This document shows, piece after piece, positions 9,059 through 15,835 of a stretch of DNA of 64,000 nucleotides. Both the position numbers and the translations under genes were made by a program. Below the pieces are notes generated by a model. The model worked only from the letters and a program-made list of their open reading frames with translations. It searched no databases and was not told the origin of the DNA. The DNA is from Brevundimonas sp. UBA7664. GTDB taxonomy: Bacteria; Pseudomonadota; Alphaproteobacteria; Caulobacterales; Caulobacteraceae. Within the stretch, counting starts at the first letter, position 1, and the number at the start of each line of letters is the position of its first letter. The DNA is taken from NCBI RefSeq assembly GCF_002483305.1, contig NZ_DLHQ01000064.1, positions 35,979-99,978 of the forward strand, given 5' to 3'.

Positions 9059-9742
9059 TCATCGTCCCATCGCTGTTCCTGGAGCGTTCGGACCCGCACG
9101 CTTCGCGCGGTAAAAGGATATCGATCCGGTGGGGGTCGGCAGGACATGAACTTCCCGGACGTCGATGAAGCCCGCCTCCGCGATCAGATCCGGAAGGACG
9201 CCATCGGCGTTGGGCTGGGTGTTCTCGTAACCGTCGAGCGACTGAACGATGCGGAACAGGGTGCGCATCGCGCCCCGCTGACGCCCATAGTCGGCGATAT
9301 GAAGCGCCCCCCCGGGCTTGAGCGCGCGCCAGCTCGCCGCCAGGCCCCGGCGCTTCTCCTCCATCGGCAGTTGATGGAAGACCAGGCTGGACACGACCGT
9401 GTCGGCGACGCCCTCGCCCACGAGCGCGGCCACATCGCGGGCGAATCCCTGGAGGAAGCGGACGCTCTGGCCGGCGGCCTCCGCCTTCCTGGCCGCGCGC
9501 GCGAGGATGTCGCCGTCAGGATCGAGTCCGACGACGCGCGCGCCCGGCGCGCGCCGCGCGAGGGAAACGGCGAAGGATCCGGTGCCGCAGCCGAGGTCGA
9601 CGATGGTCTCGCCAGCACGCGGCTCCACCTGGTCGAGCAGCCGGGCGCGCCACACCCGCTCCCGCGTCAACAGGGCGATGGCGGGATCGTAGAGGCCGCT
9701 CAGGGCGGCGTGACCGAGCGCGGGGGTGAAGCTCGCGGTCAT
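9059..9742 (-). CDS. Class I SAM-dependent methyltransferase
   Basis: The 227-residue protein has the Rossmann motif I IVDLGCGTGSF (about 47-57), an acidic strand-2 end GLDPDGD, and a motif IV-like DTVVSSLVFHQLP, as in UbiE/BioC-like enzymes. It has no extra cysteines of the ArsM type, so arsenite methylation is unlikely. Its ATG overlaps the stop of an upstream 44-residue frame, and the pair is read from a MerR-type promoter divergent from lspA. Known: such folds methylate small molecules, quinones or lipids. The substrate here is unknown; a role in metal stress is inferred only from the promoter. Confidence 0.85.
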   Translation of the reverse strand: MTASFTPALGHAALSGLYDPAIALLTRERVWRARLLDQVEPRAGETIVDLGCGTGSFAVSLARRAPGARVVGLDPDGDILARAARKAEAAGQSVRFLQGFARDVAALVGEGVADTVVSSLVFHQLPMEEKRRGLAASWRALKPGGALHIADYGRQRGAMRTLFRIVQSLDGYENTQPNADGVLPDLIAEAGFIDVREVHVLPTPTGSISFYRAKRAGPNAPGTAMGR

Positions 9743-9873
9743 GCCGCGGCCTTCGCTTCATCGCGCGACGGCTTCAGGATCGGTCCGGCCGACTGCAGGA
9801 CAATTACCGTCAGGGATGCGCCGCGGCCGCAGCCGGACGCCGTCGGTCCGGAGGAAGAGAAGCGTTCGGTCAT
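9739..9873 (-). CDS. 44-residue peptide translationally coupled to the methyltransferase
   Basis: A short frame begins at ATG 9873 with AAAGGTG about 8 bases upstream. It starts MTERFSSSGPTASGCGRG and ends DEAKAAA, and its TGA overlaps the methyltransferase ATG (ATGA). One cysteine sits in a Gly-rich SGCGRGAS context. A hydrophobic stretch (LTVIVLQSAG) is too short for a membrane span. It begins about 22 bases after the predicted -10 of the minus-strand MerR-type promoter. It may be a leader peptide that sets methyltransferase translation or a tiny protein in its own right. No homologue is recognised. Confidence 0.5.
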   Translation of the reverse strand: MTERFSSSGPTASGCGRGASLTVIVLQSAGPILKPSRDEAKAAA

Positions 9874-9894
9874 GGGTCGGCACCTTTCACCGCC

Positions 9895-9925
9895 AGGATG
9901 CATCCTCCAGTCACTCGAGGATCAA
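9895..9925 (-). promoter_or_regulatory. MerR-type promoter/operator, copy 2 (minus strand)
   Basis: On the minus strand, TTGATC (9925-9920) is followed by the dyad CTCGAGTGACTGGAG and a 19-bp spacer to a weak -10 (CATCCT, 9900-9895). The dyad shares the CTTGATCCTC and AGTG.CT core with copies 1 and 3. It drives the 44-residue peptide and methyltransferase, and is divergent from the lspA promoter about 50 bp away. Confidence 0.6.
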
Positions 9926-9976
9926 GACGAAAAATGCAGCCGCCGCTGAACGGGCGACCGTCCTGGACGCCAGGCC

Positions 9977-10007
9977 TTGATCCTCTAGTGGCTAGAGGGT
10001 CTACAAG
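9977..10007 (+). promoter_or_regulatory. MerR-type promoter/operator, copy 3
   Basis: TTGATC (9977-9982) and TACAAG (10002-10007) are separated by 19 bp holding the near-perfect dyad CCTCTAGTGGCTAGAGG. It is the best-conserved of the three copies and lies 25 bp before lspA. The site should control lspA, the MAPEG gene and the regulator gene itself, giving autoregulation. Confidence 0.8.
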
Positions 10008-10031
10008 AAGGCGAGACCCACAGGAGACGTC

Positions 10032-10556
10032 ATGATCACAGTGCTCCCCACGCGGCGTGGCCCCGGCCGCCTGCAGGCCGCAGCGTTCGGGCTGGCGGCG
10101 ACGATCGCGATTCTTGATCAGGCCGCCAAGGCGTTCGCCCGCGCCCGCCTTGAGACCGCTGTGGATATCACCCCCTTCCTGGCGCTGCGTCTGGGTTTCA
10201 ATCCCGGCGTCACCTTCGGGCTGTTCGCCGGCTCCGGCGCCTTGGGGCGCTGGGCCCTGAGCGCCGTGGCGTTGCTGATCATCGGCGCATTGCTGGCGTG
10301 GATCTGGCGCACGCGGAGCGCCATGACGGCGGCCGCCGCTGGCCTCATCGCCGGTGGAGCGCTCGGGAACCTGCTCGACCGTCTGCGCTTCGGCGCGGTC
10401 ACCGATTTCGTCGATCTTCATTGGGGCGACGCGCACTGGCCGACCTTCAACCTCGCGGATGCGGCCATCGTTTGCGGCGTGGCGCTGCTCCTCCTGACCA
10501 TCCGGCGCTCGGACAGCCGCCCGGCGTCCTCGACCCTGGGACGGGCGGCGCGATGA
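10032..10556 (+). CDS. lspA: Lipoprotein signal peptidase II, metal-cluster paralogue
   Basis: The 174-residue inner-membrane aspartic protease cleaves prolipoprotein signal peptides. Four hydrophobic spans are visible, with both catalytic motifs: NLLDR (D116) and FNLAD (D143). LRLGFNPGVTFGLF and VTDFVDLHW are also family landmarks. Housekeeping lspA normally sits beside ileS, so this copy is an accessory paralogue like PbrC of lead-resistance operons. It is preceded by MerR-type promoter copy 3 and overlaps the MAPEG gene by four bases (ATGA). In pbr systems the enzyme is thought to process a metal-sequestering lipoprotein; no such lipoprotein is obvious in the visible part of this cluster. 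Confidence 0.92.
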   Translation: MITVLPTRRGPGRLQAAAFGLAATIAILDQAAKAFARARLETAVDITPFLALRLGFNPGVTFGLFAGSGALGRWALSAVALLIIGALLAWIWRTRSAMTAAAAGLIAGGALGNLLDRLRFGAVTDFVDLHWGDAHWPTFNLADAAIVCGVALLLLTIRRSDSRPASSTLGRAAR

Positions 10557-11095
10557 CCTTTTCCGCCGAACAGAAGGCGATCGCCGTCCGCTCGGCGCTG
10601 GCGATTCTCATCACCGCCGCGGCGGTGGCGTCGGCCTGGCTATGGCTTTCGCCGCGTCTCCTGGGCGCCGCGCCGGACATGGCGACGGCCGATCGGCTGG
10701 CCTATGCACTGAAGGCGGACCTCCTTGTTTTCCTGTGGCTCGCCGGTTGTTTGAGGGCCGTGGCCAGCATCCGGTTCCGGTCCGACGCCGACCGGCCGGG
10801 CTCCGCCTACGGGGCGCCCAGCTCCAGGCTCGCCGTGCCTGCCGCCGTGCTTCAGAATTCCCTCGAGCAGACGGTCCTGGCGGTGGGCGCCCACCTGGTC
10901 CTCGCCACGGTGCTGCGCGGCGAGGAGATGGTCGTGCTGCCGGTGCTGGTCGCCCTCTATCTGATCGGCCGGGTGTTGTTCGCCCGTGGCTACGCCCGGG
11001 GCGCGGCGGCGCGGGCCTTCGGCATGGCCCTCACCGGCGCCTCCACGATCGCCGCCCTCGGCGCCGCCATCGTCCTCATGGGCCTGGGCCGATGA
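10553..11095 (+). CDS. MAPEG-family membrane protein
   Basis: The 180-residue protein has four hydrophobic segments and the MAPEG-like central block (RFRSDADRPGSAYG, then LQNSLEQTVLAVGAHLVLA), where EQ and the following helix match eicosanoid/glutathione-metabolism membrane proteins. Bacterial members are mostly uncharacterised; some have glutathione transferase activity. The ATG at 10553 overlaps the lspA stop and the MerR gene follows after 55 bp, so it belongs to the same metal-induced unit. A role in thiol-based metal or oxidative protection is inference. Confidence 0.75.
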   Translation: MTFSAEQKAIAVRSALAILITAAAVASAWLWLSPRLLGAAPDMATADRLAYALKADLLVFLWLAGCLRAVASIRFRSDADRPGSAYGAPSSRLAVPAAVLQNSLEQTVLAVGAHLVLATVLRGEEMVVLPVLVALYLIGRVLFARGYARGAAARAFGMALTGASTIAALGAAIVLMGLGR

Positions 11096-11150
11096 TCCCT
11101 CCCCCGCCCTGCGCCTTCCGCCCTTCAGCCCACCGCTGCGAGACGATGCG

Positions 11151-11585
11151 ATGACCCTGCCCTCCCCGGCCTCGTCCGGCCTGCGCCCCATCGGCAAGCT
11201 CGCCGCGGCCACCGGCGTCAAGGTCCCGACCATCCGCTTTTATGAAGAGATCGGGCTGCTTCCCGCCCCGCCGCGCACCGCCAGCGACCGGCGGATGTAT
11301 GACGATGCGGCGGAACGCCGTCTGTCGTTCATCCGGCATGCGCGCCAGTTGGGCTTCGATCTGGACTCCATCCGCTCCCTGCTGGATCTGTCCGATCACC
11401 CCGACCGGCCCTGCGCCGAAGCCAACACTCTGGCCGAACGCCACCTGGCCGAGGTGACGCAGAAGATCGCCAAGCTCCGGGCCCTGCAGGGGGAGCTCTC
11501 GCGGATGACAGCGGAATGCGCCGGCGGCCGGGTGTCCGCCTGCAAGGTGATCGAAGCCCTGCACGACCCCTCGACGCCGGTTTGA
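11151..11585 (+). CDS. MerR-family metal regulator (PbrR/CadR-like)
   Basis: The 144-residue activator has a winged helix beginning IGKLAAATGVKVPTIRFYEEIGLL, a dimerisation helix, and the metal-binding cysteines C88, C123 and C131. C88-DHPDRPCAE precedes the long helix, and CAGGRVSACKVIEALHD follows it. The 35-residue spacing between the first two cysteines is that of PbrR/CadR (Pb/Cd) rather than CueR. It is transcribed with lspA and MAPEG from promoter copy 3. It should bind all three TTGATC/dyad promoters and switch them on with Pb, Cd or Zn; the exact metal is not decided by sequence. Confidence 0.9.
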   Translation: MTLPSPASSGLRPIGKLAAATGVKVPTIRFYEEIGLLPAPPRTASDRRMYDDAAERRLSFIRHARQLGFDLDSIRSLLDLSDHPDRPCAEANTLAERHLAEVTQKIAKLRALQGELSRMTAECAGGRVSACKVIEALHDPSTPV

Positions 11586-11752
11586 CGGGCGAGCCCCGAT
11601 CCGGTTGGCACGGCTCTCCTCAGCCTCTCCGTGCAGGTCGCCCTCCTGAAGGTCAAGACGGGCCTGGAACGATGCAGGAGCCATTGGGTGACGGCGACGT
11701 TTGAGTGGACCCGCGGCCCTCGTCGCGCTCCCTTCGTCCATGGAGGACTTCG

Positions 11753-12061
11753 ATGGCGCACCGATCGACACAGCGACACGCCGGCCAGACCCTCGCCCTG
11801 TTGACGGACCTGTACAGGCGCCTCTCCCGCCTGTTGGAGCAGGGCGGCACGGACGCCGTCGAGACCCGCCTGGCGCTGATGGAGACGGCCTGTCTGAGGG
11901 CGCGCGAAGCGGCTCAGGTGTTCTACGACGAGACCCGCATCTCGCGCGGGCGCCATGCCGGCGCCTGTCCGGCGCCCGCTGCTCGGCGAGGGCGGCGTCT
12001 GATGTTGGCTCCCGCAGGTGGCCGGCGCCCTCTTCCCTCTTTCACTCACAGCGAAGGCTGA
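11753..12061 (+). CDS. Small hypothetical protein upstream of the lipoamide dehydrogenase
   Basis: The 102-residue frame starts at ATG 11753 behind a good GGAGGA site. The N-terminal two thirds form a helical, amphipathic stretch (LALLTDLYRRLSRLLEQGG, then ETRLALMETACLRAREAAQVFYDE). The C-terminal third is basic and Pro-rich, probably disordered. Nothing is recognised by family. It lies between the MerR gene and the dehydrogenase gene, ending five bases before the dehydrogenase start, so the two are probably co-transcribed. The strong ribosome-binding site and the spacing support a real gene. Confidence 0.55.
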   Translation: MAHRSTQRHAGQTLALLTDLYRRLSRLLEQGGTDAVETRLALMETACLRAREAAQVFYDETRISRGRHAGACPAPAARRGRRLMLAPAGGRRPLPSFTHSEG

Positions 12062-12065
12062 CGCG

Positions 12066-13475
12066 ATGGCTTCGATGACGTCCTATGATCTGGTGATAAT
12101 CGGCGGGGGGCCGGGCGGGTACCCCTGCGCCATCCGGGCGAGCCAGCTCGGCATGTCGGTGGCGGTCATCGACGACCGGGAACTTCTCGGAGGAACCTGC
12201 CTGAATATCGGCTGCATTCCGTCCAAGGCGCTGCTGCAGGCCACCGAGCGACTGGAAATGGCGCGCAACCTCGAAGCTTTCGGCGTCATGGTCGACAATG
12301 TGCGGGCCGACCTTGCCGGTGTGATGCGGCACAAGGCCAAGGTCGTGACCGAGCTGGGCGATGGGGTCGCCTACCTCCTGCGCAAGAACAAGGTCGTTCG
12401 TCTCCAAGGTCGCGGGCGCCTGCTGGCGCGCGACCGCGTGGAAGTGAGCGCCGCCGACGGCAGCTTCGAGGTGTTGGCGCGCAAGGCGGTCGTCCTCGCC
12501 AGCGGATCGGAAGCGGCGACACTTCCCGGCCTTCCCATCGACGAGCACCGGATCGTCACCTCGGCCGGCGCGCTGAGCCTGATGGCGGCGCCGCGTCATC
12601 TGGCGGTGATCGGCGGCGGTTATGTCGGTCTTGAGCTGGGCTCCGTCTGGCGCCGGCTCGGCAGCGAGGTCACGGTCATCGAGGTGCTCGACCGTATCGC
12701 ATCCGGCGTTGATTCAGAGATGTCGACGGCACTGCAGAAGGTGCTCGAGGCGCAGGGCTTCCAGTTTCGTCTCGCTCACAAGGTGGTCGGCTCCCGCATC
12801 GAGGGCGAGGAAGTGGTCCTCGACTTCGAGCCCGTGGGGGATGGCGCGCGAGGCACGATCAGGGCCGATGTCGTGCTGGTTTCCATTGGCCGCCGCCCCG
12901 CCACCGCCGGACTAGATCTGGAGACCGTCGGCATCGAGCCCGATCGCAGGGGCTATATTCCGGTGGACGAAGGTTTCCGGACCAGCGCGGAAGGGGTCTA
13001 CGCCATCGGCGATGTCATCGGCGGCGCCATGCTGGCTCACAAGGCGGAGGAGGAAGGGATCGCCCTCGCAGAATGCCTGGCCGGGGGCGCCGGCCACGTG
13101 GATTACGGGACGATCCCCGCGGTCGTCTACACTTGGCCGGAGCTGGCTTCGGTCGGCCGCACCGAGGAGGATCTCAAGGCGGCCGGGGTGGACTACCGCG
13201 TCGGGCGGTTCCCCTTCTCCGCGAACGCCATGGCCAAGGCGCGTCTGGAGAAGAACGGTCTGGTGAAGGTATTGGCAGACGCCGCGACGGACAAGATTCT
13301 CGGCGTGCACATCCTGGGTCCCGAGGCCGGCGGTTTGATCCATGAAGCGGTCGCGGCCATGCAGTTCGGCGCCGCGGCCGAAGATCTGGCGCGGACAAGC
13401 CACGCGCATCCGACCCTCCCGGAAGCCCTGCGCGAAGCCTGCCTGGCGGTGGCCGACCGCACGATCCACCTTTGA
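12066..13475 (+). CDS. lpdA: Dihydrolipoyl dehydrogenase (E3-type flavoprotein)
   Basis: The 469-residue enzyme has the FAD motif GGGPGG (13-18), the redox-active disulfide GGTCLNIGCIPSK (C45, C50), a central NAD motif IGGGYVGLELG, the second FAD motif YAIGDV, and the catalytic HAHPTLPE near the C-terminus. It oxidises dihydrolipoyl groups with NAD+. MerA is excluded because there is no C-terminal vicinal cysteine pair. The start at 12066 follows GCGAAGG; an ATG at 12075 is also possible. No E1, E2 or glycine-cleavage partner lies nearby, so this is an orphan E3 between a metal regulon and a metal permease. It may support thiol redox balance, which is inference. Confidence 0.93.
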   Translation: MASMTSYDLVIIGGGPGGYPCAIRASQLGMSVAVIDDRELLGGTCLNIGCIPSKALLQATERLEMARNLEAFGVMVDNVRADLAGVMRHKAKVVTELGDGVAYLLRKNKVVRLQGRGRLLARDRVEVSAADGSFEVLARKAVVLASGSEAATLPGLPIDEHRIVTSAGALSLMAAPRHLAVIGGGYVGLELGSVWRRLGSEVTVIEVLDRIASGVDSEMSTALQKVLEAQGFQFRLAHKVVGSRIEGEEVVLDFEPVGDGARGTIRADVVLVSIGRRPATAGLDLETVGIEPDRRGYIPVDEGFRTSAEGVYAIGDVIGGAMLAHKAEEEGIALAECLAGGAGHVDYGTIPAVVYTWPELASVGRTEEDLKAAGVDYRVGRFPFSANAMAKARLEKNGLVKVLADAATDKILGVHILGPEAGGLIHEAVAAMQFGAAAEDLARTSHAHPTLPEALREACLAVADRTIHL

Positions 13476-13617
13476 TGGTCGCGCGCCGTGTGGTCTGACC
13501 CCGGCCGGCCCGGCCGGCGCCGAGCCACCCCGGCGAGGTGAGCGGCGGTCGCGGGCGCCCCTGCGCGCCCAGCCCGCTCCGCGATTAAAGCGCGACAGCG
13601 TCGCCGCCCGAATGCTA

Positions 13618-13634
13618 ATGCGAGCCGTTCACAT
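13618..13634 (+). promoter_or_regulatory. Candidate Fur-like operator before the FTR1 gene
   Basis: ATGCGAGC-C-GTTCACAT is an imperfect 17-bp palindrome (6 of 8 arm pairs), directly upstream of the permease start and following a GCTAATGCGA sequence of the alphaproteobacterial Fur type. No TTGATC MerR promoter is seen here, so the permease may answer to iron rather than to the cluster's MerR protein. The match is weak. Confidence 0.35.
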
Positions 13635-13645
13635 CTGGATTGATC

Positions 13646-15577
13646 ATGCGTCCTCTGCTCCGTCTGCTCGCCCTGCTGTTCGCGATGGGGCTGGCCGCTC
13701 CCGCCCTGTCCCAGACGCCGTCCGCCTCGGAGGCGCAGGTCGCCTGGCGGCTGCTGGACTATGTCGCGGTCGACTACGCGGGCGCCGTGGCCGACGGCCA
13801 GGTGACCAATCCGGCCGAATACGGCGAGATGATCGAGTTCGGCAGCCAGATCCGGACGCGCCTGGACGCCCTGCCCGCCCATCCCGCCAAGGCTGGCCTC
13901 GTTCGCGACGCCGAGGCCTTGCAGGCCGCCATCCGGGACAAGGCCGACCCGCGCGTCGTCGGCGACCGAGCGAAGGCGCTGGCCGGCGCCGTGCTGACGG
14001 CCTATCCGAGCCCGCTGGCGCCGTCGTTTCCGCCCGATCTGGCCCGCGGCGCCGCCCTCTATGCCGAGCAATGCGCGGTTTGCCACGGCGCGACCGGGCG
14101 GGCTGACGGCCCGGGCGCCGAGGGGCTCGACCCGCCGGCGATCGCCTTCGCCGACGTAGAGCGCGCGCGTCAGCGTAGCGTGTTCGGCCTCTATCAGGTG
14201 ATCGATCAGGGGCTGGAGGGCACGGCCATGGCCAGCTTCGCCCATCTGCCCGCCGAGGATCGCTGGGCCCTGGCCTTCTATGTGGGCCGGTTCGCCTTCA
14301 CCGACGCGGAGGCCGCCGAAGGCGAGCGCCTCTGGAAGGCCGAGCCGGCGATCCGCGCCGCCTATCCCGATCTGGCCGCCATCACCCAGGCGACGCCCGC
14401 CGAATTGGCGAGCCGGATCGGCGAGACGAAGGCGCGGGCTGTCACGGCCTATCTGCGACGTCATCCCGAGGCGGCGGCGCGCCCGGCCGGATCGACGCTG
14501 ACCCTGGCGCGGACGCGTCTGGCTGAGAGCGAGGCGGCCTACCGCCGCGGCGACCGCAAGGCCGCCACCGACCTGGCGCTGTCCGCCTATCTCGACGGCG
14601 TCGAACCGATTGAGCCGGCGCTCGGCGCCCGCGACGGCGCCCTGTTGCGCCGGGTCGAAGGCGCGATGACCGAGCTGCGCATTTCGATCAGCCGTGGCGC
14701 GCCCGCCCAGGAGGTCGCGGACCGGGTCGCGCGTGCGAACGCCCTGCTGGACACGGCCGAGCGCGCCCTCGCGCCCCAGGAGGCGGACAATGTGGCCAGC
14801 TTCCTCGGGGCCTTCACCATCCTGCTGCGCGAGGGGCTGGAAGCCCTGCTCATCGTGGTGGCGATGATCGCCTTCCTCAGAAAGGCCGAACGGCCCGAGG
14901 TGCTGCGCTACGTCCACGGCGGCTGGGTGGCCGCGCTGGTCGCCGGCGGCGCCACCTGGGCGGCCGCGACCTTCTTCATCTCCATCAGCGGCGCCAGTCG
15001 GGAACTGACCGAAGGGTTCGGCTCGCTGCTCGCGGCGGTCGTGCTCGTCTCGGTCGGCATCTGGATGCATGGCAAGTCGCACGCCGACGCCTGGCAGACC
15101 TATATCCGGGACAAGCTCTCCCACGCGCTGTCGAAGCGATCGGCCTGGTTCCTGTTCCTGCTCGCCTTCGTCGTGGTCTACCGGGAGGTGTTCGAGACCA
15201 TCCTGTTCTATGCGGCGATCTGGAGCCAGGGCGGCCACTTCGGCATGCTGGCCGGTGCCCTGACCGCCGTGGCGTTCCTGGCCGTGGTGGCCTGGGCCTT
15301 GCTGGCCTACAGCAAGCGCCTGCCGATCGGCCGCTTCTTCTCCCTGAGCTCGATCCTCATGGCCGTTCTGTCGGTCATCCTTGTGGGCAAGGGGGTGGCG
15401 GCGCTGCAGGAGGCCGGCTGGCTCGATGTCCATCCGCTCGCCTGGATCCCCCGTATCGAGATCCTCGGTCTCTATCCGACCGTTGAAGGCGTCGCCGTTC
15501 AGCTGCTGACGATCGCCATCCTCGTGGTCGGCTTCTCCCGGCACGCGGCGCCGAAGGGCGCGCAGCCGGCCCCTTGA
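13646..15577 (+). CDS. FTR1-family iron/lead permease with cytochrome c domain (PbrT-like)
   Basis: The 643-residue protein has a signal peptide (1-22), a periplasmic helical region, and a c-type cytochrome domain with CAVCH at 143-147 and a likely axial Met in GTAMASF. A second helical region leads to a seven-span FTR1 permease starting at about 385. Both FTR1 REXXE motifs are present: REGLE (395-399) and REVFE. This architecture and length match PbrT of lead-resistance operons and EfeU/cytochrome fusion iron permeases. The start is the ATG at 13646, just after a TTG; no clear Shine-Dalgarno sequence is seen. It should import Fe or Pb with oxidation at the haem domain. With the MerR regulator and lspA it completes a pbr-like set. 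Confidence 0.9.
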   Translation: MRPLLRLLALLFAMGLAAPALSQTPSASEAQVAWRLLDYVAVDYAGAVADGQVTNPAEYGEMIEFGSQIRTRLDALPAHPAKAGLVRDAEALQAAIRDKADPRVVGDRAKALAGAVLTAYPSPLAPSFPPDLARGAALYAEQCAVCHGATGRADGPGAEGLDPPAIAFADVERARQRSVFGLYQVIDQGLEGTAMASFAHLPAEDRWALAFYVGRFAFTDAEAAEGERLWKAEPAIRAAYPDLAAITQATPAELASRIGETKARAVTAYLRRHPEAAARPAGSTLTLARTRLAESEAAYRRGDRKAATDLALSAYLDGVEPIEPALGARDGALLRRVEGAMTELRISISRGAPAQEVADRVARANALLDTAERALAPQEADNVASFLGAFTILLREGLEALLIVVAMIAFLRKAERPEVLRYVHGGWVAALVAGGATWAAATFFISISGASRELTEGFGSLLAAVVLVSVGIWMHGKSHADAWQTYIRDKLSHALSKRSAWFLFLLAFVVVYREVFETILFYAAIWSQGGHFGMLAGALTAVAFLAVVAWALLAYSKRLPIGRFFSLSSILMAVLSVILVGKGVAALQEAGWLDVHPLAWIPRIEILGLYPTVEGVAVQLLTIAILVVGFSRHAAPKGAQPAP

Positions 15578-15725
15578 GCGGTCGTCTCCGTCTTCGGCCC
15601 TGAGACTGCGGCCCGCAGCGGGTTTCGGAGCCGCCTGGGCACGACGGCGCCGACGCCCGAACGGCGGCGGATACCGGACGTGCGGCGGCTGCAGCCGATA
15701 GCGTGCGGGAGCCCCGGCCGCGGTG

Positions 15726-15835
15726 TGCGGAGATTAAACGCGCTATTCTCCGCACTCTTTGCGGAGAATAGCCTTGCTCTTGCGGCGAATAACGCCCATA
15801 TTCTCCGCAAGGAGTGCGGGGAATGGCGGAATACA
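15726..15835 (+). repeat. 55-bp tandem duplication with palindromic operators before fic
   Basis: Two imperfect 55-bp units (15726-15780 and 15781-15835) each hold three copies of the half-site TGCGGAGAAT or its complement. They lie at 15726, 15745 and 15760 in unit 1, and 15781, 15800 and 15815 in unit 2. In unit 1 the last two form a perfect 12-bp inverted repeat (15743-15754 and 15760-15771, 5-nt centre). In unit 2 the palindrome (15800-15824) covers the AAGGAG ribosome-binding site and the ATG of fic. The layout suggests operators for autoregulation by the wHTH tail of the Fic protein. Confidence 0.8.

Noticed and set aside
9059..9742. Arsenite methyltransferase (ArsM)
   Set aside because: The conserved ArsM cysteines are absent; only a generic class I methyltransferase fold is supported.
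12066..13475. Mercuric reductase
   Set aside because: There is no MerA-type C-terminal vicinal cysteine pair, and the HAHPTLPE end is that of lipoamide dehydrogenase.
13193..15544. 783-residue minus-strand frame opposite the FTR1 gene
   Set aside because: It overlaps two certain plus-strand genes and has shadow composition without any domain.
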